DNA from: an uncultured Clostridia bacterium | GTDB lineage: Bacteria; Bacillota; Clostridia; Lachnospirales; CAMVHY01 | NCBI GenBank assembly: GCA_946415665.1 | Contig: CAMKTI010000037.1 | Location: 1-13,840, forward strand | Length of the DNA: 13,840 bases | Direction of reading: 5' to 3' | Shown here: positions 6,525 to 13,777 of the stretch, piece after piece | Numbering within the stretch: position 1 is the stretch's first letter | Layout of the letters: the number at the start of each line of letters is the position of its first letter | Program-made: the position numbers and the translations under genes | Notes under the pieces: generated by a model | What the model was told of the DNA's origin: nothing | Database searches by the model: none | What the model saw: the letters and a program-made list of their open reading frames with translations, nothing else

Positions 6525-8408
6525 TTGCGAAAAAACAGATATATAAAAGTTTTGTCTGCTTATTTGAGTGTGTTTATATTAATAGTGATTGCTTTTTTTG
6601 TTTTTAATGTGTTTTTCTCGAGCGATAAAAAAGTTGAGCCATTAACTTATAGTGATTTAATACAAGCAATGGATTCTGGCATGATAGAAAGTCTTGAAAT
6701 TAATCGTGATCTTGATGTCAGTGACAGCGGTGTAGTGAAATTTAAATTAAACGATAGATATAAAATGAGTGGCAAAAATTATGATTTAGATTATGGCATT
6801 TTACAAATTCCGAGCATGTCGAGTTTTATGAAGATAGCAAATCAAGATTCGGTTATCTGGGGTTTTAAAATAAAGACTAATTTTATTCCCAAAACAGGTT
6901 TTTTAATTCAACTTCTTTCTCCGATTCTCATGTTGTTTTTTTCTATTCTGTTGTTGTTTTTCTTTATGAACAAAATGCAAGGTGGAAACGGTAGCAAAAT
7001 TTTATCTTTTGGGGCAAGCAAAGCAAAATCTGTTCAGTCTGATAAAAATAAAGTTACGTTTAACGATGTTGCCGGTTTGGATGAAGAAAAAGTCGAGTTG
7101 CAAGAAATAGTTGAGTTTTTAAAGATGCCGACAAAGTTTACCATTATTGGCGCAAGAATTCCAAAAGGAGTTTTATTAGTTGGTCCACCGGGAACAGGAA
7201 AAACTTTATTGGCGAAAGCAGTTGCAGGCGAAGCAGGCGTTCCATTTTTTAGTATGTCTGGTTCGGATTTTGTTGAAATGTTTGTTGGCGTAGGAGCGTC
7301 AAGAGTTAGAGATTTATTTGAGCAGGCAAAAAAAAATTTACCGTGTATTATATTTATCGATGAAATAGATGCAGTTGGACGAAAACGTGGAGCTGGTCTT
7401 GGCGGTGGACATGATGAACGTGAACAAACGCTAAATCAATTATTAGTCGAAATGGATGGTTTTGGTGTTAATCAAGGAGTTATTGTCGTTGCAGCGACAA
7501 ATCGTCCTGATATTTTGGATCCTGCTCTTTTGCGTCCAGGTCGTTTTGATAGAAGAGTTGTTGTTGGTCGACCTGATGTAAAAGGGCGCGAGGAAATATT
7601 AAAAGTGCATGCTAAAGGAAAATTGTTGTCGAATGATGTGGATTTAAAAGTTATTGCGCAGACAACTTCGGGATTTACTGGGGCAGATTTAGAAAATTTA
7701 TTAAACGAGGCAGCGTTATTAACTGCAAGAGTTGATAAAAATGCGATTACGATGAATGAAATAAGACGCGCATTTATAAAAGTAGGAATCGGAACGGAAA
7801 AGAAAAGTCGTGTAATCTCTGACGAAGAAAAAATAATTACGGCATATCATGAGGCGGGGCACGCGATTTTATTTGAAATTTTATCGGAGCTTGATCCAGT
7901 GCATATGATTTCGATTATTCCAACAGGAATGGCTGGCGGATATACGATGAATATTCCTGTCGAAGAAAGAAATTATGTGACGAAAAAAAAGATGGAGCAA
8001 AATATTATTTCGTTGTTAGGTGGTCGAGCAGCAGAAGAATTAATGATAAAAGATATTACAACTGGAGCTTCGAATGATATTGAAAGAGCTACGGCAATCG
8101 CAAGAGATATGGTCATGAGATATGGAATGAGTGATAAATTTGGACCGATACACTTTGGAGATGGTGGCGAAGAATTATTTTTGGGAAGAGATTTTGGTCG
8201 GCAAAAAAATTATAGTGAGGAAACGGCGTGCATGATTGACGATGAGATAAAAGAAATAATTCGTGTTTCGTACGCACAAGCTTTAGAAATTATAAAATCC
8301 CACATGAATATTTTAATTAAGACGGCTGATTTATTAATGCAAAAAGAAAAAATTACGGGTGATGAATTTAGAGCTTTATTTGATAATAATGATAATGATG
8401 AAGAATAA
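6525..8408 (+). CDS. ftsH: ATP-dependent membrane zinc metalloprotease FtsH
   Basis: A hexameric AAA+ protease of the inner membrane that degrades misassembled membrane proteins and short-lived cytosolic regulators. 627 residues. There are two membrane helices (about 10-31 and 126-148) with an extracytoplasmic domain between them. The AAA domain has Walker A GPPGTGKT (220-227), Walker B IIFIDE (275-280), and the second region of homology with arginine fingers Arg340 and Arg343. The protease domain has HEAGH (442-446), with Asp518 in the NDIERAT segment as the likely third zinc ligand. The tail is acidic (NNDNDEE). The start is TTG 6525, preceded by GGGAGGA (6511-6517) at 7 nt. It is the last gene of the tilS-hpt-ftsH operon and has a terminator just after its stop. 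Confidence 0.97.
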   Translation: MRKNRYIKVLSAYLSVFILIVIAFFVFNVFFSSDKKVEPLTYSDLIQAMDSGMIESLEINRDLDVSDSGVVKFKLNDRYKMSGKNYDLDYGILQIPSMSSFMKIANQDSVIWGFKIKTNFIPKTGFLIQLLSPILMLFFSILLLFFFMNKMQGGNGSKILSFGASKAKSVQSDKNKVTFNDVAGLDEEKVELQEIVEFLKMPTKFTIIGARIPKGVLLVGPPGTGKTLLAKAVAGEAGVPFFSMSGSDFVEMFVGVGASRVRDLFEQAKKNLPCIIFIDEIDAVGRKRGAGLGGGHDEREQTLNQLLVEMDGFGVNQGVIVVAATNRPDILDPALLRPGRFDRRVVVGRPDVKGREEILKVHAKGKLLSNDVDLKVIAQTTSGFTGADLENLLNEAALLTARVDKNAITMNEIRRAFIKVGIGTEKKSRVISDEEKIITAYHEAGHAILFEILSELDPVHMISIIPTGMAGGYTMNIPVEERNYVTKKKMEQNIISLLGGRAAEELMIKDITTGASNDIERATAIARDMVMRYGMSDKFGPIHFGDGGEELFLGRDFGRQKNYSEETACMIDDEIKEIIRVSYAQALEIIKSHMNILIKTADLLMQKEKITGDEFRALFDNNDNDEE

Positions 8409-8414
8409 AAAAAT

Positions 8415-8454
8415 GGGCTTGGCACAAAAAATTGTGTTGGGTCTGTTTTTTTTT
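8415..8454 (+). terminator. Rho-independent terminator after ftsH
   Basis: GGGCTTGGCACAA (8415-8427) pairs with TTGTGTTGGGTCT (8432-8444) around an AAAA loop. Several pairs are G-T, so the stem is weaker than its 13-bp length suggests. A run of T follows (8446-8454). It sits 6 nt after ftsH and 40 nt before the Fic gene. Confidence 0.8.
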
Positions 8455-8493
8455 GTGGATTGATAAGAGAAAAATAAATATGGAGTGTAAATT

Positions 8494-9039
8494 ATGAATG
8501 AACATGAAATAAATAAAAAAAGTCTAGAAAACGCAAAAAAGTTTTTTACGAGTGGAAAAATAGAAAAAATTGAAATTGGTACAACTAAAGGTTTACAAAT
8601 GATTCACAAAGAATTATTTGATGGTTTATATGATTTCGCGGGCAAAATTCGCACGGTTAATATCTCAAAAGGCAATTTTCGTTTTGCAAATTTTTTATAT
8701 TTAGAAGCTGCGCTTTTGGCAGTTGAAAAAATGCCGGAGCAAACTTTTAATCAGATTATTACAAAATATGTGGAAATGAATATTTGTCACCCGTTTATGG
8801 AAGGAAATGGTCGCAGCACGAGAATTTGGTTAGATTTGATTTTAAAAAATCGGATTCAAAAAGTTATTAACTGGCAAAACATAGATAAAAAAAAATATTT
8901 GCAGGCTATGGAACGCAGTCCTATTAATGATCTTGAATTGCGTTGTTTGATTGAACCTAATTTAACTGAAAAAATAAATGACCGCGAAATTATTTTCAAA
9001 GGCATAGAACAATCATATTTTTACGAACAAGGCGAATAA
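8494..9039 (+). CDS. Class III Fic protein, probable AMP-transferase
   Basis: Fic enzymes usually transfer AMP from ATP to a hydroxyl side chain of a target protein. The 181-residue product has the canonical motif HPFMEGNGRSTR (99-110), with catalytic His99. A flap segment, ISKGNFRF (57-64), lies upstream. The architecture is the single-domain class III type, like the Neisseria meningitidis Fic, with a C-terminal inhibitory helix. The family inhibitory motif is S/T-x-x-x-E-G/N. Here it reads SYFYEQ (174-179), so Glu178 is present but the final G/N is Gln. This suggests autoinhibition with a possibly altered clamp. No separate antitoxin gene is adjacent. The start ATG has GGAGTG (8482-8487) 6 nt upstream. 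The gap from the ftsH terminator is short and holds no good promoter, so expression may come from readthrough. The target is unknown. Confidence 0.92.
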   Translation: MNEHEINKKSLENAKKFFTSGKIEKIEIGTTKGLQMIHKELFDGLYDFAGKIRTVNISKGNFRFANFLYLEAALLAVEKMPEQTFNQIITKYVEMNICHPFMEGNGRSTRIWLDLILKNRIQKVINWQNIDKKKYLQAMERSPINDLELRCLIEPNLTEKINDREIIFKGIEQSYFYEQGE

Positions 9040-9111
9040 TACACACTGGAAAAAACAAAGAAATAATAGTTACATAATCGAGGTAAACCAAATTTTATTT
9101 TAAAAATTTTA

Positions 9112-9561
9112 TCACTCATAAATTTTTCTCTCGGAAATATATTTTTGAATTTCATTTGGGTTTAATTTTTTTACTTGAGTTTTTGGATACTCTATATATT
9201 TTTTTGATTTAAAAACGGGATTTTTATTTTCACAAGCTTTGTCTTTGTGTTTTTTTAAATAGATTTCTAAATCATTTTGGTCAGGAAAAATTTTGTATAT
9301 AGATTTTCGGTTTTGATTTTGTATTTCATATATTCCACAAGATTTTTTTGTTATATAATCAGCAACTCGCAAATACATTTTGGCAAATTCTAACGATTTA
9401 AAAGGAAAATTCCAACGTTGCAAATTATTTTTAGGATCATATTCAATACAAATACATCGTCCACAATTTCCACAAATATATTGTGTATGATTTTTTAGGC
9501 AATAAATTGGATTTAATAGCGGTGTTATTCTTGATTCAGAAATATAACATTCAATACACAT
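9112..9561 (-). CDS. Cys-rich, probable zinc-binding protein of unknown function
   Basis: 149 residues with an N-terminal half full of metal-ligand-like residues: Cys2/Cys5 (MCIEC), Cys21 and His25 (CLKNH), and the cluster Cys30-x2-Cys33-x2-Cys36-x-Cys38 (ICGNCGRCIC). Cys75 and Cys110 follow. The pattern suggests one or two zinc ribbons or knuckles. The middle (LQRWNFPFKSLEFAKMYLRVADYI) and the charged C-terminal half (TQVKKLNPNEIQKYISER) look like ordered domain sequence rather than noise. I do not recognise a named family and assign no function. Start ATG 9561 has a strong AAGGAGA (minus strand of 9571-9577). The gene is divergent from the acidic protein at 9673, and their promoters share a palindrome. 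Confidence 0.75.
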   Translation of the reverse strand: MCIECYISESRITPLLNPIYCLKNHTQYICGNCGRCICIEYDPKNNLQRWNFPFKSLEFAKMYLRVADYITKKSCGIYEIQNQNRKSIYKIFPDQNDLEIYLKKHKDKACENKNPVFKSKKYIEYPKTQVKKLNPNEIQKYISERKIYE

Positions 9562-9582
9562 TTTAAAAATCTCCTTATCAAT

Positions 9583-9611
9583 TTGAATATTTTTTTATTT
9601 GATGATATAAT
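9583..9611 (+). promoter_or_regulatory. Promoter for the acidic 200-residue protein
   Basis: TTGAAT (9583-9588) is followed at exactly 17 bp by a perfect extended -10, TGA-TATAAT (hexamer 9606-9611). Transcription should start near 9618, about 55 nt before the start codon. Confidence 0.7.
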
Positions 9612-9617
9612 TATATC
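9604..9617. promoter_or_regulatory. Palindrome carrying two facing -10 boxes
   Basis: GATATAATTATATC is a perfect 14-bp palindrome, and looser outer arms TTTGAT/ATCAAA surround it. It places an extended -10 on each strand, overlapping at their ends. RNA polymerase could probably not occupy both promoters at once, and a dimeric regulator bound here would affect both genes. Confidence 0.6.
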
Positions 9618-9638
9618 AAATCGATTTTGTAGTTTGCA
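9610..9638 (-). promoter_or_regulatory. Promoter for the Cys-rich protein
   Basis: On the minus strand TGA-TATAAT (hexamer 9610-9615) is a perfect extended -10. At 17 bp upstream the -35 (TGCAAA, 9633-9638) is weak. Transcription would start near 9603, about 40 nt before the ATG at 9561. Confidence 0.5.
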
Positions 9639-9672
9639 TTTATCAGTAGTTTTTTTAAAGGAGGAATCTGAT

Positions 9673-10275
9673 ATGGAAAAAATGGTAGAAATGGAAGAAA
9701 GAGATCCAGTTAAACGTTTTGATGAAGATTTGGAAATGTTAAAAGATTTTTTTGTTGGCAATAATGATGGACTGAGAGAAACAGTATTTAAAGTATCAAA
9801 TGAAAATAAATTAAATATGGCAAAAATAATTTATAGTAGTGACGATGAATATAAAATAAGTGATGTTGACCATGATTTTTGTGATCCAATACGAACTTTT
9901 TTTACGAAGCAATTTCCAAACATAAAATCAAAAATGTTGAAATTTGAAAGTCAATTGACAGACATTAAGAACCAATTATCACAATTAAGTTGGTGGCAAT
10001 TCATAAAAAGATTTCGCCTTAACAAACAGAAAAAACAAACTTTAAATAGTATGAATAATTATCGATCAAGATATGTAAATGGTTTTGGTACACTAAACGA
10101 TAATTTTAATAGCCTAAATGAATATTTATCCAAAAATAAAAATAATAAGCAAGAAAACCTGCCAGAAGAACAACGGCAAAACGAAATTAATACAACAAAT
10201 AACAATAAAATAAATCCAATTAGTAGAGTAGTAAACAAAAATATGGAAATGACTGAAGAGGAAGAACGGAATTAG
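9673..10275 (+). CDS. Acidic, mostly helical protein of unknown function
   Basis: I choose ATG 9673 (200 residues) because AAAGGAGG (about 9657-9664) lies 8 nt upstream. The frame is open back to 9583, but that would include the promoter. The N-terminus is acidic and helical (MEKMVEMEERDPVKRFDEDLEML). The middle (about 83-125) looks like a coiled coil followed by WWQFIKRFRLNKQKKQ, a basic amphipathic stretch with two Trp that might touch membrane or nucleic acid. The tail (about 153-200) is Asn/Gln/Glu-rich low complexity and probably disordered. There is no signal peptide, no membrane helix and only one Cys (70). I do not recognise the family. It is divergent from the Cys-rich gene through shared promoters, which suggests but does not prove a functional link. 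Confidence 0.7.
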   Translation: MEKMVEMEERDPVKRFDEDLEMLKDFFVGNNDGLRETVFKVSNENKLNMAKIIYSSDDEYKISDVDHDFCDPIRTFFTKQFPNIKSKMLKFESQLTDIKNQLSQLSWWQFIKRFRLNKQKKQTLNSMNNYRSRYVNGFGTLNDNFNSLNEYLSKNKNNKQENLPEEQRQNEINTTNNNKINPISRVVNKNMEMTEEEERN

Positions 10276-10390
10276 GATGATATAGAGAATAAATAAGGAC
10301 TCGAAAGAAAAATAAAGCGGAAGTAAAAAGTTAAAAATGATTTGAAAAGCAAATAATTTGCTCTAAATGATTTTTGTCATAAATAAAAAC

Positions 10391-10423
10391 TCCCCAAGAT
10401 AATTGTCTTGGGGATTATTTTTT
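10391..10423. terminator. Bidirectional terminator
   Basis: TCCCCAAGA (10391-10399) pairs perfectly with TCTTGGGGA (10406-10414) around a 6-nt loop. T-rich tracts follow on both strands. It ends the gene at 9673-10275 (plus) and rubrerythrin (minus). The 115 bases between 10276 and this hairpin hold no gene, only AT-rich sequence with a short AGCAAA/TTTGCT dyad near 10349-10362. Confidence 0.88.
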
Positions 10424-10424
10424 A

Positions 10425-10964
10425 TTAATAATTTTGTTTTTTTAATTGAAAATAAGCTTTTGGATGCGAACAAACCGGACATTTTTCAGGAGCTTGATTT
10501 CCATAATGAACGTGTCCGCAGTTTAAACAAATCCAAACAGTTTCGTTTTCACGCTCAAAAACTTTATTTGAATTAATATTATTTAGCAATGCCAAATATC
10601 TTTGCTCATGTTCTTTTTCTATTTCGGCAACTTTACGAAACAAATCAGCAATTTCTGAAAAACCTTCATTCTCAGCTTCTTCCGCAAATTTTTTGTACAT
10701 ATCTGTCCATTCATAATTTTCTCCTGCGGCCGCATCTTTTAAATTTTCCGGCGTATTTTTAATTTGTCCTCCATTTAATAATTTAAACCAAATTTTTGCA
10801 TGTGCGCGCTCATTTTTTTCTGTTTCTAGAAAAATATTTGCTATTTGCTCATAACCATCTTTTTTAGCTTGTGAAGCAAAAAATCCGTACTTGTTTGCCG
10901 CTTGAGATTCACCTGCAAATGCCGCCAATAAATTTTTTTCTGTTTTGGTGTTTTTTAAATCCAA
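10425..10964 (-). CDS. Rubrerythrin
   Basis: A cytoplasmic non-haem diiron protein that reduces hydrogen peroxide to water with electrons passed through its rubredoxin domain. It is a standard defence in anaerobes. 179 residues. The ferritin-like four-helix domain (1-130) carries likely diiron ligands Glu19 (GESQA), Glu52 and His55 (NERAH), Glu95/Glu98, and Glu116/His119 (EKEH). The C-terminal rubredoxin domain has WICLNCG (Cys146, Cys149) and CPVC (Cys162, Cys165) for one Fe(SCys)4 centre. The start is TTG 10964, supported by GGAGGTG (minus strand of 10972-10978) at about 7 nt. It appears monocistronic. I see no clear PerR box upstream, so regulation is not established. Confidence 0.95.
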   Translation of the reverse strand: MDLKNTKTEKNLLAAFAGESQAANKYGFFASQAKKDGYEQIANIFLETEKNERAHAKIWFKLLNGGQIKNTPENLKDAAAGENYEWTDMYKKFAEEAENEGFSEIADLFRKVAEIEKEHEQRYLALLNNINSNKVFERENETVWICLNCGHVHYGNQAPEKCPVCSHPKAYFQLKKQNY

Positions 10965-10997
10965 AATTTTTCACCTCCAAATTTAATTCATTCCCAT

Positions 10998-11025
10998 ATA
11001 ATACTTCTTAATATTCACAAAGCAA
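10998..11025 (-). promoter_or_regulatory. Candidate promoter for rubrerythrin
   Basis: On the minus strand TTGCTT (11020-11025) and TATTAT (10998-11003) are separated by 16 bp. Transcription would start about 25 nt before the TTG start. The rest of the 160-bp gap to the ABC gene is AT-rich, and I cannot place a promoter for the plus-strand operon with confidence. Confidence 0.4.
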
Positions 11026-11125
11026 ATTTTTTTTGATAAAAGTTTATAAGACATGAGAAAATTTTTTTTGTGTCAAGATATTTTTATTTTGGATTTAAAA
11101 ATAATTTTTTTTGCGAGGATAATTT

Positions 11126-12031
11126 ATGGGAGACGTTTTAAAAGTTGTCAACGTGAATAAAAAATTTGACAAAGATTATGTTTTGCGGAACGTAAGTTTT
11201 GATTTAAAAGAAGGAGAAATTTTAGGACTAGTCGGACCAAATGGCGCAGGAAAAACAACTTTAATGCGAATTATTGTTGGGCTAATAAAAAAACATGGTG
11301 GCGATATATTTTTTTGTGTTGATAAAAATAAAATTAAAAGAGATGAAAAACTTTTGGGATGTATGATTGAAACACCAAAATTTTATTCTTATATGAATGC
11401 GTATCAGAATTTAAAATTTTTTTCTGGCTTGTCAGGAAAAGTAGATCGAAAAGAAATAAATAATATGTTGTCATTTGTTGGTTTGTCGAGCGAAGTAAAA
11501 AAGAAGGTAAAAAAATATTCGCTTGGAATGAAACAAAGATTAGGTATGGCGTTGGCATTTTTAAATCATCCCAAAATTTTAATTTTAGATGAGCCGACAA
11601 ATGGAATAGATCCTGATGGAATAAAAAAAATACGTGATTATCTAAAAAAATTGGCGGAGCAAGAAGATGTCGCTGTTTTGATTTCAGGTCATATTTTGGC
11701 CGAAATAGAAAAAGTCTGTGATCGAGTTGTTATTTTAAAAAAAGGTAAAGTTACCGAAGTTGTTGATATGCAGGAAAAAAATTTTGATGATAAAATTTTT
11801 GCGTTTGAAACAGACGAAATGGATGAATTTATGGATTTGTTAAAGCAAAAAAATATTGTTATCGAGGATATAAAAAATAATTTGATAAAAGTTAGATTGC
11901 AAAAAGAAAATTTGATGAGGTTTATAAAAGATTTGGTTTTGAAAGATATAAATTTTTATAGCGTATATGAAGTTAAAAATGATCTTGAACAAAAATTTTT
12001 GAATTCGACTGGTGGCGATGAAAATGTTTGA
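11126..12031 (+). CDS. ABC transporter ATP-binding protein, BcrA-type
   Basis: The ATPase subunit of an ABC-2 type exporter at the cytoplasmic face of the membrane. 301 residues. Walker A GPNGAGKT (37-44), signature YSLGMKQR (131-138), Walker B ILILDEP (151-157) and the switch His189 (SGH) are all intact. The segment IETPKFYSYMNAYQNLKFF (about 81-99) is typical of the group containing bacitracin and lantibiotic self-protection ATPases, as is the extra C-terminal domain of about 90 residues. Start ATG 11126 has GAGG 7 nt upstream. The 3' end overlaps the permease start by 8 bp. The substrate cannot be told from sequence. Peptide-antibiotic export or immunity is a family-based guess, with no bacteriocin or two-component genes nearby. 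Confidence 0.92.
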   Translation: MGDVLKVVNVNKKFDKDYVLRNVSFDLKEGEILGLVGPNGAGKTTLMRIIVGLIKKHGGDIFFCVDKNKIKRDEKLLGCMIETPKFYSYMNAYQNLKFFSGLSGKVDRKEINNMLSFVGLSSEVKKKVKKYSLGMKQRLGMALAFLNHPKILILDEPTNGIDPDGIKKIRDYLKKLAEQEDVAVLISGHILAEIEKVCDRVVILKKGKVTEVVDMQEKNFDDKIFAFETDEMDEFMDLLKQKNIVIEDIKNNLIKVRLQKENLMRFIKDLVLKDINFYSVYEVKNDLEQKFLNSTGGDENV

Positions 12032-12743
12032 TATTTTAAGAATGTCTTGGTTTGAGTATAAAAAGATTTTTTGTAAAAAAGGGATTTATATTTATCTTGG
12101 AGTTTTTTTGATTTTAGTTTGGCCTTTAATAAGTAAAATACATGAAATAAAAAATTTAGCTGGCGAAAAGTTGCAGGCTGTAATTTTATTGCCGGCAGTT
12201 TATTTTATGTTTATGATATTCGCTTACGCAATAGATATTTTGTTGGAAGAATATTATAGTGGGACAGCAACTTTTTTATTTACGGGGAAAATGTCTCGTG
12301 GAAAAATATTATTTTCAAAAATTTTAGCGATAAATTTATTGGGTGTCACGCTTGGAATTATAAATTGCTTATTTAATGCGTGTTTTAAAAATGCAATTGC
12401 AATGCAAAACCAGATCGATGAAGATAAATTAATTTTTATGTATTTAATATTTTCGTGGTTTGCCGGCAATTATTTTTTATTTATGAGTACGATTTTTAAA
12501 AATCGATTTGCAAGTTTTTTAGTTGGCATATTTTTTTTAACGGCAATATCAGATGTGTTTGCTTTTTTAGGAAAATTAAATTTAGCAAATAGGCTTTTTT
12601 TTGAATTAAATCCATTTGATAAATTTATGGAGTTGCTTGTAAATCCAAACGTTAGCGTTTATAAAATTATAAGTATGATTTTTTTTGGCGCTTTATTTTT
12701 ATTTTTTGCTATAATAATCTTTAATAAAAAGGATTTATCGTGA
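12024..12743 (+). CDS. ABC-2 type transporter permease
   Basis: The membrane partner of the preceding ATPase. From ATG 12024 it has 239 residues. It has about six hydrophobic segments: near the start (IYIYLGVFLILVWPLI), then AVILLPAVYFMFMIFAYAI, then around ILAINLLGVTLGI. Three more follow: IFSWFAGNYFLFM, FLVGIFFLTAI and the C-terminal IISMIFFGALFLFFAIIIF. The hydrophilic loop with EEYYSGTATFLFTGKMSR is common in ABC-2 permeases related to lantibiotic immunity subunits. Possible starts are GTG 12012, ATG 12018 and ATG 12024. GGTGG (12011-12015) is well spaced (8 nt) only for 12024. The ATGTTTGA overlap with the ATPase stop indicates translational coupling. Confidence 0.88.
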   Translation: MFDILRMSWFEYKKIFCKKGIYIYLGVFLILVWPLISKIHEIKNLAGEKLQAVILLPAVYFMFMIFAYAIDILLEEYYSGTATFLFTGKMSRGKILFSKILAINLLGVTLGIINCLFNACFKNAIAMQNQIDEDKLIFMYLIFSWFAGNYFLFMSTIFKNRFASFLVGIFFLTAISDVFAFLGKLNLANRLFFELNPFDKFMELLVNPNVSVYKIISMIFFGALFLFFAIIIFNKKDLS

Positions 12744-12782
12744 GCGAATAAATTGTTATTAAATAAAGTGAGCACAAAAAAA

Positions 12783-12817
12783 CGGGCTTAAATTTAAGTC
12801 CGCTTTTTGTTTTTTTG
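12783..12817. terminator. Bidirectional terminator after the ABC operon
   Basis: Bases 12783-12791 pair with 12794-12802 (CGGGCTTAA against TTAAGTCCG, one G-T pair). The stem is flanked by an A-run on the left (12776-12782) and a T-run on the right (12804-12817), so it can work on both strands. It ends the permease gene (12743) and the minus-strand gene ending at 12826. Confidence 0.85.
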
Positions 12818-12825
12818 TATGCCAA

Positions 12826-13536
12826 TTATTTTTGTAGCTTTGCTGTTTCTGATATCGGAATAAATTCATTCACTTCTTTCAATAATTCGGATAAAGTTAT
12901 ACTCGTGCTTTTATTATTATCTAATTTTACCGATATCTTATCAAACTCATTAAGAAATTTTTTAAGTATAACCGCTTTTGTTATCTTGTAACTGCTTTTC
13001 CAAAACGTCAAAAAATCATCACGCAAACATCGCCAAAGTTCACGAAACCATTCTGACCAACTGCAAGAAAATTCCTCATTTTCAAGTACATTAAATTTAA
13101 TTACACATGCTAATTGTTGAATAATTCGATTATGGTGCAAGAAACATAACATCTTGTTTAAACGACAATTTAAACTACAGTTTGTTGTTAACTTGTCACT
13201 TTCTTTCCTGTCATAAAAATTTTTTAAATCAAAAAAAACGTCTATAGCACCAGACCATTTGGATGTTTCTTTTAAAATATCACTCGTTATCTTGCCAATG
13301 TATCTTTTAAGTTCATTAAAATCATTCTCACTTTTGCTTTTATACTTTTTTAATAGTTCATATGCAAACGAAAACACTGGAGTTGATTTTTTCAAATATC
13401 TACATTTTAGATCATTTGTTCTGTTTTTATAAGATTTTATCTTTCTATCTATAAGATTGGGCAAAATTTGATAATAAAACATTAATACCATTTTGGCCTT
13501 TTCAAGATTATTTAATATATCTGTACGTTTAAGCAT
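12826..13536 (-). CDS. Unrecognised 236-residue charged helical protein
   Basis: 236 residues, rich in Lys, predicted largely helical, with no signal peptide or membrane span. There are seven Cys (45, 120, 124, 131, 144, 158, 170). The C-x3-C in NCSLNCRLNKMLC, followed by HH (134-135), could bind metal, but the spacing matches no motif I know. The 150-185 region is Trp-rich (SCSWSEWFRELWRCLRDDFLTFWK). I do not recognise a family. The gene starts at ATG 13536, which overlaps the stop of the upstream 82-residue gene by 8 bp (ATGCTTAA). AAAGGAG lies about 12 nt before it, so the two genes are probably translated together. Its 3' end faces the ABC operon across a bidirectional terminator. Confidence 0.65.
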   Translation of the reverse strand: MLKRTDILNNLEKAKMVLMFYYQILPNLIDRKIKSYKNRTNDLKCRYLKKSTPVFSFAYELLKKYKSKSENDFNELKRYIGKITSDILKETSKWSGAIDVFFDLKNFYDRKESDKLTTNCSLNCRLNKMLCFLHHNRIIQQLACVIKFNVLENEEFSCSWSEWFRELWRCLRDDFLTFWKSSYKITKAVILKKFLNEFDKISVKLDNNKSTSITLSELLKEVNEFIPISETAKLQK

Positions 13537-13777
13537 ACAGTCCGCAAGCTCCTTTCATTTTGTCTGGATTAAAAACCTTTGTGTCCTCTGTTTTTTTAAT
13601 GTAATAACCAACATCCAAAATTTTTTCGAGTTCTTTTGGATTATCATTGTCTAAAAAATTAAACAAATCATCAGCTTCTAACGCTTGTTCCAAAGTTAAC
13701 CCACATTTCGCTTTTTCATCAGTCTTTATACCTACAATATTTTTAATCAATATTTTTGCTTTCACTTTTTGCTTCAC
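13529..13777 (-). CDS. Unrecognised 82-residue protein, first gene of an overlapping pair
   Basis: An 82-residue reading frame from GTG 13777. It has a basic start (MKQKVKAKILIKN), an acidic helical middle (LEQALEADDLFNFLDNDNPKELEKILD) and a small-residue tail (KGACGLYA). No domain is recognised. The start is uncertain: an in-frame TGA lies 18 nt upstream of the GTG and no ribosome binding site is visible. Either the gene begins poorly here, or it is the 3' part of a longer, broken or frameshifted gene. The 8-bp overlap with the downstream gene and sensible protein composition support it being coding. Bases 13778-13840 hold no gene, though AAAGGAAA near 13819 could be a ribosome binding site for a plus-strand gene beyond the window. 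Confidence 0.5.
   Translation of the reverse strand: MKQKVKAKILIKNIVGIKTDEKAKCGLTLEQALEADDLFNFLDNDNPKELEKILDVGYYIKKTEDTKVFNPDKMKGACGLYA

Noticed and set aside
9090..9110. AT-only hairpin AAATTTT/AAAATTT between the Fic gene and the Cys-rich gene
   Set aside because: The 7-bp stem contains no G-C pair and there is no clean T-run, so it is not convincing as a terminator.
9583..9672. Upstream extension of the acidic protein gene to 9583
   Set aside because: The stretch contains the promoter and the ribosome binding site for ATG 9673, so its openness is chance.
10981..11030. PerR or Fur box upstream of rubrerythrin
   Set aside because: The AT-rich dyads do not match the known PerR or Fur consensus well enough in this background.
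11031..11125. Promoter for the ABC operon
   Set aside because: Several AT-rich hexamers can be fitted (for example TTGTGT at 11068), but none gives a good -10 at 16-18 bp, so no site is called.
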